Assembly (NCBI GenBank): GCA_904830895.1
Contig: LR882958.1
Coordinates: forward strand, 3,908,501 to 3,972,500
Reading direction: 5' to 3'
DNA length: 64,000 nt
Origin: Planktothrix rubescens CCAP 1459/22
GTDB taxonomy: Bacteria > Cyanobacteriota > Cyanobacteriia > Cyanobacteriales > Microcoleaceae
The position numbers and the translations under genes were made by a program. The notes beneath the pieces are model-generated. The model did not search any database. It was not told where the DNA came from and saw only the letters and a program-made list of their open reading frames with translations. Shown here piece by piece: positions 55,061 to 64,000 of the stretch (positions within the stretch are counted from its first letter, which is position 1; each line of letters starts with the position of its first letter).

Positions 55061-55712
55061 AGTAGGACAGTAATAAATTGCGATCGCCTCCGGTGATTAC
55101 CATCGCCCCCTGGGGATATTGTTTTTGCCAGGCTTCAATAAAATCCCGCACTCCGGCCAACAGGGTATAAATAATTCCGCTCTGAATTGCCTCTGAGGTT
55201 TCGGTAGCCCAGCGTGGCGGTAGATGGGGAGGGGAGAATTCAACCCTCGGTAGGGTGGCGGTTTTCTGAGCCAAGGAAGACCGTTGTAGCCCTAAACCGG
55301 GTAAGATAGCTCCTCCCACTAGCCGTTGATCGGCGTCGGCGGCGGTGAAGGTTAGGGCTGTTCCCGCATCAATTACTAAAATTGGCCATCCATACTGTGT
55401 TCCTGCTCCTAATACAGCTAAGGCGCGATCAATGCCTAGGGTTGAGTACATTCCGTTCAGGGGAATATCAGCTAAGGTCAAAACCCGAACTTGGGGGAAT
55501 CTGGCCCAATATTGGGTGGGTTCGCAGACCACGGAAGCAACGATTAAAGGTAAATCATCTTTTAGGGTTGGGGGTGGTTCGGTATTGTCCTCATCCCAAG
55601 TCTCTAATACCGTTTGACCGCATAACTTAGCCCAATGGCGTCGAGAATTTCCTAGCATCAATCCTAACCAGAGACGATTTCGGAATGAGTATAATTGAGG
55701 GGATTCACACAT
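54963..55712 (-). CDS. coaX: Type III pantothenate kinase
   Basis: 249 residues. First step of coenzyme A synthesis (pantothenate to 4'-phosphopantothenate). GNSRRHWAKL near the N-terminus is the P-loop-like motif, with PILVIDAGTALTFTAAD and VGGAILPGLGLQRSSL as further motifs of the ASKHA fold. The 3' end overlaps the converging hydrolase gene. Confidence 0.9.
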   Translation of the reverse strand: MCESPQLYSFRNRLWLGLMLGNSRRHWAKLCGQTVLETWDEDNTEPPPTLKDDLPLIVASVVCEPTQYWARFPQVRVLTLADIPLNGMYSTLGIDRALAVLGAGTQYGWPILVIDAGTALTFTAADADQRLVGGAILPGLGLQRSSLAQKTATLPRVEFSPPHLPPRWATETSEAIQSGIIYTLLAGVRDFIEAWQKQYPQGAMVITGGDRNLLLSYFTKRFPDRGIHPVADPDLIFRGMAALKTELDG

Positions 55713-55913
55713 CTATCTTTAGGAATACTTCCAATTTTATGAACAATATTGTAAAATATCTTGACAGAAAGTTTAAGGGTTAATGGTGCATTTGCAAATT
55801 CTGTTTTCATGGATTATTGACTATCCTGATATTAAACTAAGACTTTTTCTTCTTCTTCTCAAGCTAGGAAACATCTGATTTATAAAGTTGATTAAATTTG
55901 ATTAGATTGTGGT

Positions 55914-56855
55914 TGGAAAACTTGGGAAATTGATGGCTTAAAACAACTGGCTGATCAATTAGCGATCGCGATTAAACAAGCCCAACTTTATACACAAGTT
56001 CAAGAAACCGCTTGCCAATATCAACTCCAAACCCAAGATTTGCAAGCCACCTTAGAAGAATTAAAAAATACTCAAATTCAATTAATTCAAAGTGAAAAAT
56101 TATCAAGTTTAGGTCAAATGGTAGCCGGAATTGCCCATGAAATTAATAATCCCAATAATTTTATATATGCTAATATTTCCCACGCCAGAAACTACGTTCA
56201 AAACTTGCTAGAAGTCTTGAATAAATGTCGAGAGTTTAGCCCGGAAGTTGGAGAATTTTTAAATCAAATGGGTGAGGAAGTAGAACTCGATTTTATTCAA
56301 GAGGACTTTCCCCTGTTAATTGATTCTATGGAACAGGGAAGTGTGAGAATTCGTTCTATTGTTGATAGTTTAAAAGATTTCTCCCATTTAAACGAATCCG
56401 AATGGAAATCCGTTGATTTAACTGAAGGTTTAGAAAGTAGTTTGACCTTGTTAGAACATCGAATGACTCAAATTAAAATCAATAAAAATTATCAAACCAT
56501 TCCCAAAGTTAATTGTTTCCCTAGTCAAATTAATCAAGTCTTTTTCCAAGTTTTAAGTAATGCCATTGATGCGGTTAAATCTAATCCAAAAGAGGGAGAA
56601 GTTACTTTAACAACTGAAGATCACAGTCCAGATTTTATCAGAATTACAATTCAAGATAATGGACTAGGAATTCCAGATGAAATTAAATCTCGAATTTTTG
56701 ATCCATTCTTTACGACAAAACCCGTAGGCCAAGGGACAGGAATGGGACTGGCTATTTGTTATCAAGTAATTGTTAAAGCTCATGGTGATAAATTAGAATT
56801 TAAGACTCAACAGGAAAACGGGACAGAATTTATGATTGAGATTCCTTGTTCCTAA
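55914..56855 (+). pseudogene. 5'-truncated sensor histidine kinase
   Basis: The frame reads GAF-domain end (WKTWEIDGLKQLADQLAIAIK), a coiled coil, the HisKA His in GIAHEINNPNNF, and the ATPase with SNAIDA (N box), DNGLGIP (G1), FDPFFTTK (F) and GTGMGLAI (G2). There is a TGA just before 55914 and no GAF or sensor part upstream, so the N-terminal sensor is lost. Translation could start at the TTG at 56040, giving a 271-residue kinase core without sensor. No response regulator is adjacent. Confidence 0.7.
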
Positions 56856-56925
56856 ATGGTATTATAATTTTATTCTCCTTTTTTTGTGTCTTTATGTTTC
56901 CTTCTTTTTGGTTGCTTTAAATCTA

Positions 56926-58554
56926 TTAAAGTCGTTTAAAAACTAATACACCATTCTTTTGATAGGACAATTTAAAATTGGGTTTTGCTTTTAATTGAGT
57001 TGCATATTTTTCCCCTAAATCTTTTGTATCGGGCCAAGGATGACGTAAATTTAAAATCACATAATCAAATTCTATTAAATTAAAGTCTGGTGATACTTGA
57101 TTGAGTAATTTAATAGTTTTACGATGGGTAAAATGGGGTGCAAGTCTGTTATCGGTCAAAACTCCACCTTTAGTGTGAATTTGGCTGACAGCTTTTTGGG
57201 TTGCTGACCAATTATCAATTCGAGTAAAATAGCCTAAAACTTGTGTATGATCTGCCCATAATAAGAATACTAAAATTGACCAAAGTATGATCCATTTCGG
57301 TAGTTTTTGATGGGGAATTGTGAATAGATGAGAAGAAGACCCCCAATGTCTCACCTTTGGTAATAGGGGGTGAGAAGATTCGGTTTCTTCCTGGGGTAAA
57401 GATATGTAAGAAGATACATTTTCACCCAGTTCTTTTCCCCCCATTAGCAAGAAAGGGCTAGGGGGGGTCTGAAATTTATTCCATAAACCCCATAAACTAT
57501 TAGCAAGTCCTGCCTTTTCTGCTGCTAAAGTTTCTATCATCACTAATAATAAAAAAGGTAATGCAGGGAGAGAATATTGATAAATTAAACTGCGTTGCAT
57601 CGGGTCAATAGATAATATATTGAGTAATAAAGTTGGAATGGCGGGAACTAATACGATAAACTTTTGAGGATTTAACCACCAAATCACCGCGACACTAAAC
57701 TCCAAGAAATAAACTAAAGTATTGATAGATAATAATTTTCCTAAAATCAATTTAGGTTTAATAATTGTATTGAAAATTACCCCTAAAACCGAATCCCCTA
57801 AATAATCATATCGAGATACTCCGGCGGCTTCTTGACCACTATAAAAAGGAATCATAACCTGAGTTGCAATTAAAAACCAAGTGATTCCTAACGCTATTGC
57901 TATCATTCCATAAAAACGACGTTGTTCAAAAAAGATCAACCAAAATCCAATAGCAATTACGGTTAATGCGAAAACGGCTTTACAGGCTAATATCCAAATA
58001 ATTGCTATAGTAAACCAGATAATTTTTTTCTGTTTTGCTGCTAAAATTGCTCCAAAAATTGCTGGGACTGCTAAAACATCGGGGTGGAAATCAAATAAAT
58101 TAATATTAAAAATTTCAGGATAGAGTAAATAGGCGATCGCAACGGCTAAACTTAATCGTTGATTTAATCCCGCTAATTGAGCTAATTTCCATGTTAATCC
58201 AGTCGCAGATCCCAAACAAATTGCTTGCACTAAAAATAACCAATAAACACTCGGATAAATTTTATATAATAATGCTAAAGGATAAATTGCGATCGCTCCA
58301 TGATCTCCCAAAAAATGAAAACCCAAAAATGAAGAAATGGGTTGTCTTCCTATACTAATTAAGTATATAATTTGATCATAAATTCCTAAATCATAAGCAG
58401 TAGACTGAAATAAAAAGTGACGTAAACTGCTATAGAAAAATAAAATAAATGTGCCAATTCCCATAACTTTCCAGATAGAAATGGAAAATAGGCTCTTAGT
58501 CTCTATCGGCGCTGAAGCTTCGGGATGGTCTGGGTGGGTTTGCATTTTGTTCAT
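56926..58554 (-). CDS. DUF2079 membrane protein
   Basis: 542 residues with about ten membrane segments. The pattern FQSTAYDLGIYDQIIYLIS, FLGDHGAIAIYPLALLYKIYP and FNINLFDFHPDVLAVPAIFGA is typical of DUF2079, a GT-C glycosyltransferase-like family of unknown role. Residues about 358-410 (PPSPFLLMGGKELGENVS and PLLPKVRHWGSS) look like repeat-derived DNA in frame rather than membrane protein. Confidence 0.85.
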   Translation of the reverse strand: MNKMQTHPDHPEASAPIETKSLFSISIWKVMGIGTFILFFYSSLRHFLFQSTAYDLGIYDQIIYLISIGRQPISSFLGFHFLGDHGAIAIYPLALLYKIYPSVYWLFLVQAICLGSATGLTWKLAQLAGLNQRLSLAVAIAYLLYPEIFNINLFDFHPDVLAVPAIFGAILAAKQKKIIWFTIAIIWILACKAVFALTVIAIGFWLIFFEQRRFYGMIAIALGITWFLIATQVMIPFYSGQEAAGVSRYDYLGDSVLGVIFNTIIKPKLILGKLLSINTLVYFLEFSVAVIWWLNPQKFIVLVPAIPTLLLNILSIDPMQRSLIYQYSLPALPFLLLVMIETLAAEKAGLANSLWGLWNKFQTPPSPFLLMGGKELGENVSSYISLPQEETESSHPLLPKVRHWGSSSHLFTIPHQKLPKWIILWSILVFLLWADHTQVLGYFTRIDNWSATQKAVSQIHTKGGVLTDNRLAPHFTHRKTIKLLNQVSPDFNLIEFDYVILNLRHPWPDTKDLGEKYATQLKAKPNFKLSYQKNGVLVFKRL

Positions 58555-58727
58555 TACTCACAACGAAGTTCAGTCTACCTGAGAGTGAATCTTCTGAACA
58601 GTAGAATCTTTGATTATATCTCAATCTTTTAATTCCTAGATAATATCCCTAACTCGATTTGAGCAGGAATTGGGAAATGGGGATCAACCATCGTACTATG
58701 GTTATATCAAATACTTGTTAAGAAAAG

Positions 58728-59912
58728 ATGAAAGCAATTACACTTCTGGGTTCTACAGGTTCCATCGGGACTCAAACCTTAGACATTGTAGCAGAATATC
58801 CCGAACAGTTTCGGATTGTGGGACTCACTGCCGGAAGCAATATTAACCTATTAGCCCAACAAATTCGCGCCTTTAACCCCAGTATTGTCGCCATTTCCAA
58901 TCCTGACCAGTTACCCGAATTAAAAGCCCTGATTACTGATATTAACCCCCAACCAATTTTACTCGCGGGAGAGGAAGGAATTATCGAAGTTGCACGCTAT
59001 GGGGACTCGGAAGCAGTAGTTACCGGAATCGTCGGTTGTGCAGGTTTATTACCTACAATTGCCGCCATTGAAGCCGGAAAAGATATCGCCCTAGCTAATA
59101 AAGAAACCTTAATTGCTGGGGGGCCGGTTGTCAATCCTTTAATCAAAAAACATGGGGTAAAATTATTACCTGCGGACTCGGAACATTCAGCAATTTTTCA
59201 ATGTTTACAAGGAGTTCCCCAAGCGGGATTAAGACGAATTATTTTAACAGCTTCTGGGGGTGCTTTTAGAGATTGGCCCGTAGAAAAATTAAAAGAAGTA
59301 ACAGTAGCCGATGCCATTACCCATCCTAACTGGTCAATGGGCAAAAAAATTACCGTTGATTCAGCCACAATGATGAATAAAGGTTTAGAAGTAATTGAAG
59401 CGCATTTCTTGTTTGGATTAGATTATAATGATATCGAAATTGTGATTCATCCCCAGAGTATTATTCACTCGTTAATTGAGCTACAAGATACCTCCGTTTT
59501 AGCCCAATTGGGTTGGCCAGATATGCGTTTACCGATTTTATATGCCATGTCTTGGCCGGAAAGAATTTATACAAATTGGCAACGTTTGGATTTAGTTAAA
59601 GCGGGGAATCTAACCTTTAAAGAACCGGATGATCAAAAATATCCTTGTATGTCTTTAGCCTATGCTGCTGGCAGGGCTGGGGGTTCGATGCCTGCGGTTT
59701 TAAATGCAGCAAATGAACAAGCTGTTGCTTTATTTTTAGAAGAAAAAATTGCATTTTTAGATATTCCCAAGGTCATAGAACTAACTTGCGATCGTCATCA
59801 AATTGATAATCGTAAAGATCCGACTTTAGAAGATATTATAGAGTCAGACCGTTGGGCAAGACAAGAAGTAATTGTGGCTTCTAAAAAACTTCATCAAAAA
59901 ATAGCGGTTTAA
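58728..59912 (+). CDS. dxr: 1-deoxy-D-xylulose 5-phosphate reductoisomerase
   Basis: 394 residues. Second step of the MEP isoprenoid pathway, NADPH dependent; target of fosmidomycin. NADPH-binding [13 protein letters not shown] at the start, [12 protein letters not shown], metal/substrate block [17 protein letters not shown] and [16 protein letters not shown]. Full length. Stands alone, divergent from the DUF2079 gene. Confidence 0.96.
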   Translation: MKAITLLGSTGSIGTQTLDIVAEYPEQFRIVGLTAGSNINLLAQQIRAFNPSIVAISNPDQLPELKALITDINPQPILLAGEEGIIEVARYGDSEAVVTGIVGCAGLLPTIAAIEAGKDIALANKETLIAGGPVVNPLIKKHGVKLLPADSEHSAIFQCLQGVPQAGLRRIILTASGGAFRDWPVEKLKEVTVADAITHPNWSMGKKITVDSATMMNKGLEVIEAHFLFGLDYNDIEIVIHPQSIIHSLIELQDTSVLAQLGWPDMRLPILYAMSWPERIYTNWQRLDLVKAGNLTFKEPDDQKYPCMSLAYAAGRAGGSMPAVLNAANEQAVALFLEEKIAFLDIPKVIELTCDRHQIDNRKDPTLEDIIESDRWARQEVIVASKKLHQKIAV

Positions 59913-60015
59913 GTTGTAAAAAAACGACTAATAAACTTAAATTTGAATGGATTTATAAATTGGCTGAGACTTCAAAAATCGTAGGGTTGAGGCGGGCTTC
60001 AACCCTATAAAAAAA

Positions 60016-60062
60016 ATCCAGGTTAATTTGATTGAGCGCAGTCTGAATCAAATTAACTGGAT
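60016..60062. terminator. Long inverted repeat downstream of dxr
   Basis: ATCCAGGTTAATTTGATT and AATCAAATTAACTGGAT pair over 17 bases with one bulge. A smaller hairpin AGGGTTGA/TCAACCCT (59983-60006) precedes it. Either can end transcripts from dxr or from the small gene converging on it. Confidence 0.55.
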
Positions 60063-60077
60063 CACAACAAAAAATTC

Positions 60078-60296
60078 CTATTCAGATTCAGGATTTGTGT
60101 AGGGATCAACATTCGGGTCTTGGATAGCTTCAGGATGAGGATTAGTATAGGGTTTTAAATTAGGGTCTGCATTAAAATCGGAATCGGAATTTGTATAGGG
60201 ATCAACATTCGGATCTTTTACAGCTTCAGGATGGGGATTGGTATAAGGCTCAGTATTAGGATCTCCATTTGGTTGAGAATGACTAGAAGTAGACAT
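60078..60296 (-). CDS. Small repeat peptide rich in Asp, Asn and Pro
   Basis: 72 residues built from a degenerate unit DPN(V/T/L)xPYTNPHPEA, repeated four times. No membrane segment, signal or cysteine. The DNA repeats match the protein repeats, so it grew by duplication. The unit order and start ATG followed by Ser/Thr look like a real translated frame, but nothing is known of its job. Confidence 0.5.
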   Translation of the reverse strand: MSTSSHSQPNGDPNTEPYTNPHPEAVKDPNVDPYTNSDSDFNADPNLKPYTNPHPEAIQDPNVDPYTNPESE

Positions 60297-60532
60297 TAGC
60301 TTATAACCTCATTAATTTCAGATGGGTGGATTGTCAATCAGAGTCTAAAAAGTAAATTTTCCTTTCGGGACTTCACTTATTTAAGTGCATCTGGGCGAAG
60401 ATCCCAAATTCTATCATACAAAATTAACAAAATGGCGTAGTCTCCGCCTTGCAGCATCGCGTCGCTTCTTAGGCATACCCCCTGATTCAGCAACGCCCAA
60501 TATCCATATATATGTGTCTGCGTGTGTCCAAG
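60297..60532. other. Gene-free stretch
   Basis: No credible gene. A segment GGCGTAGTCTCCGCC (60433) is a small palindrome of dispersed type. It ends at the inverted end of the IS5-like element. Confidence 0.4.
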
Positions 60533-61462
60533 ATTAGACCTCTTGCAAAAAAAATCTATGCTATAATAAAAAATTTTCACTTTCAGACTAAGAGTGTCAA
60601 CTCATAATTATAAATGGCTGACAACAAATTACAACGAAGACCATAACGGCGACGACGATTTCGATAACGACTCGATAAGATCCTGAAAATTTTGAGGCTC
60701 CGATTAACGTGTTCAATCACAATTCGTTGATGAGCCAAAGCTTGATTATAGTCTTTTTCTAAGACCGAAAGATTGCCATTTTTGGGTTTCTTTTTGGGTA
60801 CATAGCTATTCAAGTGATAATCCTTAATCCCTTGATAGCCACTATCTTGTAAACTATCAGTTTGGGGGTGAAAATGAATTTTGCTTTTTTTGAATAAGCT
60901 GAAATCGTGGCAATGTCCTTGTCCAAAATCTGTACAAATAATCTGTTTAGTTTCTTGATCAATTACTAACTGAATTTTGAGCGTGTGATGTTTTTTCTTT
61001 CCTGAGTAACATTTTTTCTGTTTTTCATTAAAGTTGATTCAATATTAGCAACAATTCGGCAAATAGTTGATTCTGATACTCCCCAATTTGTCCCAATATG
61101 AAAATATGTTCTGTATTCTCGCCAATACTCCAAGGCTACTAAAACTTGCTCTTGGAGAGTCAGGCAGGTGTGACGTCCTCTCCTATCTTTAGGATGTTCT
61201 AACCTGAACTGCTCTATGGCATTAACCATTGCTTGAAAGGTTTGAATCTTGACACCAAATCTCCGTTTAAATTCAGGAGGTTTCAAATTTAGATAAAATT
61301 GAGTGTTCATCGCAGAGTTATTGTCTTAATTCACTTTCAATTTTTACCATTTTATGGAGTTTTTAGCAAAAGTTTGTGAAGAATGGTTAGTCTCTGGGAT
61401 TTTATGAAATTGAGCAAAACTCACCATAATACCATAAAATTATTTTGCAAGAGTTCTAATAG
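60533..61462 (-). mobile_element. Defective IS5-family element
   Basis: Ends ATTAGACCTCTTGCAAAA (60533-60550) and the reverse complement of ATTAGAACTCTTGCAAAA (61445-61462) are 18-base inverted repeats with one mismatch. Inside, on the minus strand, is an IS5-type transposase in two frames. About 930 bases, near the usual size of the subgroup. Confidence 0.8.
60583..61310 (-). pseudogene. IS5-type DDE transposase, frameshifted and internally deleted
   Basis: Upstream frame (61310-60966): helix-turn-helix part with RRFGVKIQTFQAMVNAIEQF and GVSESTICRIVANIESTL. The downstream part, in another frame, reads KQKKCYSGKKKHHTLKIQLVI, later DSGYQGIKDYHLNSYVP and HQRIVIEHVNRSLKIFRIL, with the last Glu of the DDE triad. 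The segment that should carry the first Asp (VDATE-PIERPKK in relatives) is absent. The A-run GAAAAACAGAAAAAATG is where a programmed shift could occur, but the missing Asp makes this copy dead. Confidence 0.75.
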
Positions 61463-61607
61463 ACCGTTGCCCCTTGTATCGGACAAAAACCATTAAATTC
61501 TGATGCCATCATTTGTTCCCTAGGCGAGTGACTCCCAGCCACAAAAAGCTGAACCCCATAGAAATGAAGGATTTAGCGGGCATGAAAAAATATTTTGCCA
61601 AAAGGGG

Positions 61608-61636
61608 TTGACATCTTCAAAGAAGACTGATAGATT
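61608..61636 (+). promoter_or_regulatory. rRNA operon promoter
   Basis: TTGACA (61608-61613), a 17-base spacer and TAGATT (61631-61636), about 190 bases upstream of the 16S gene. The perfect -35 and ideal spacing fit a strong rRNA promoter. Confidence 0.65.
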
Positions 61637-61830
61637 TATAAAAGTGTCGAAAAACAAAAGACACACCGAACCTGGACAACTAAAGAGTTTGAAAGCCAAG
61701 TTAAAACATTTTATTCTCGTCAAAACAGAATTTAGAGCTTAACCAGGGAGTTTAACACAAACTTTCTGAAAAAGCAAAAAATTCTAAAACTTTGAGAAAC
61801 AAGTTTTAGAGCCAAAACAACAGATTCTTC

Positions 61831-63321
<1,491 letters not shown>

Positions 63322-63647
63322 TAGGGAGACCTACTTTTGATGAGAGTGCCAAATCCAAAACAACAGCACCCTCAAAAGTCATCCCAGGTCGTTACGAGAA
63401 AAATGAAAAACACAACAACAGCTTTCAAACTCGGAAGTCCGGTTCAAAACCTAGGACAATTCAGCACCTAGCTTCAATCAAAAAGAAGCCAGAATGCTGG
63501 ACTAACAAGTCCAGACAGAACCTTGAAAATTGCAGAGAAACAAAAACTGGCAGTAGTTCGTAGTTAGAACTTTGAGTCATGGGAAGGGAAACCAACCCAA
63601 AAGCCAAAGAGATAACCACAAACAAAACAACAGAAACAAAGTTAAGT
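63322..63647 (+). other. 16S-23S spacer without tRNA genes
   Basis: About 326 bases. The D1-D1' helix is formed by GACCTACTTTTGA (63329) and TCAAAAGTCATCCCAGGTC (63373). Bases typical of D2 (CTTTCAAACTCGG) follow. No tRNA-Ile or tRNA-Ala sequence is present, although many cyanobacterial rRNA spacers carry one or both. Confidence 0.75.
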
Positions 63648-64000
63648 GGTCAAGATAGAAAGGGCTGACGGTGGAAACCTTGGCACACAGAGGCGAAGAA
63701 GGACGTGGCGACCGACGATAAACTCCGGGGAGCTGGAAGCGAGCAACGAGCCGGAGGTGTCCGAATGGGGCAACCCAAAAACAGCCCACTGAATAAAATA
63801 GGTGGGCATGAGCGAACCGGGCGAACTGAAACATCTTAGTAGCCCGAGGAAAAGAAAGCAAAAGCGATTTCCCGAGTAGTGGTGAGCGAAAGGGAAACAG
63901 CCTAAACCAGTCGGTTTACCGATTGGGGTAGTGGGACAGCGACACTGGACTCGACAGAGTTAGACAAAGCAGATGAAACCTGCACCAGAGAAGGTGAAAG
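63648..64000 (+). rRNA. rrl: 23S ribosomal RNA, 5' part (cut by window edge)
   Basis: Begins GGTCAAGATAGAAAGGGCT and continues with the conserved GACGGTGGAAACCTTGGCAC, AGAGGCGAAGAAGGACGTGG and ACCGACGATAAACTCCGGGG blocks of the 5' domain. The exact 5' base is approximate. Confidence 0.95.

Noticed and set aside
63322..63647. tRNA-Ile or tRNA-Ala in the rRNA spacer
   Set aside because: No acceptor/T-loop pattern (GTTCRANYC with matching stems) was found.

Overview
This window is chromosomal DNA from a filamentous cyanobacterium, probably Planktothrix or another Oscillatoriales/Microcoleaceae genus. Evidence for this is the split RNA polymerase genes rpoC1 and rpoC2, the many HIP1 octamers (GCGATCGC), cyanobacterial small proteins, AT-rich intergenic DNA packed with heptamer-type repeats (TCAGTTA, GGGTAAT), and a cyanobacterial 16S rRNA gene. 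The genus is an inference, not a proof.

Layout. 1-2465 (minus): an RND efflux permease running off the left edge and its membrane fusion partner. 2466-6191: an internally deleted tnpB remnant, cobO, aat, two small unknown genes and a degenerate RNase III-like protein. 6314-11560 (mostly minus): glutathione-dependent formaldehyde dehydrogenase, a gutted purine permease, a CPBP protease, a TnpB-only IS200/IS605 element, a DUF3326 gene whose 3' end is supplied by that element, and a 2Fe-2S ferredoxin. 11949-19256: a fused ABC transporter, sdhA, a gutted threonine exporter, a pentapeptide repeat protein, an S4 protein and a nucleotidyltransferase-like protein. 19422-30556 (minus): rpoC2, rpoC1, rpoB, tatD, rpsT, with repeat-filled gaps. 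30964-33192: hisD, a palindrome-ended mobile remnant and a UspA protein.

33352-41443 holds the main discovery. Class I ribonucleotide reductase is encoded by an uninterrupted nrdA and by an nrdB broken into five exons. Three group I introns (two with different HNH endonuclease genes, one without an ORF) and one group II intron (with reverse transcriptase/maturase) interrupt it. Removing the four introns at the boundaries deduced here gives one continuous frame of 366 codons with all diiron ligands and the radical tyrosine. Two of the group I introns sit within a few codons of diiron-ligand motifs. A NrdR-like operator pair lies upstream of nrdA. The group II maturase has itself been hit by a GC-rich palindromic repeat in frame, so the group II intron may now depend on help from elsewhere for splicing.

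41568-47793: a 2OG-Fe(II) oxygenase, an SH3 protein, a decaying restriction-modification pair (frameshifted methyltransferase) and a second, antisense group II intron whose maturase is frameshifted before its HNH domain. 48308-59912: a Gld-type ABC exporter (three genes), an M48 protease overlapping tRNA-Leu(CAA), bcp, a NUDIX hydrolase, an alpha/beta-hydrolase lacking the nucleophile serine, coaX, a truncated histidine kinase, a DUF2079 membrane protein and dxr. 60078-61462: a repeat peptide and a defective IS5-like element. 61608-64000: rRNA promoter, complete 16S, tRNA-less spacer and the start of 23S.

A theme of the window is small-repeat and mobile-element pressure on genes: in-frame palindrome insertions, internal deletions that keep both gene ends, and introns in essential metabolism.
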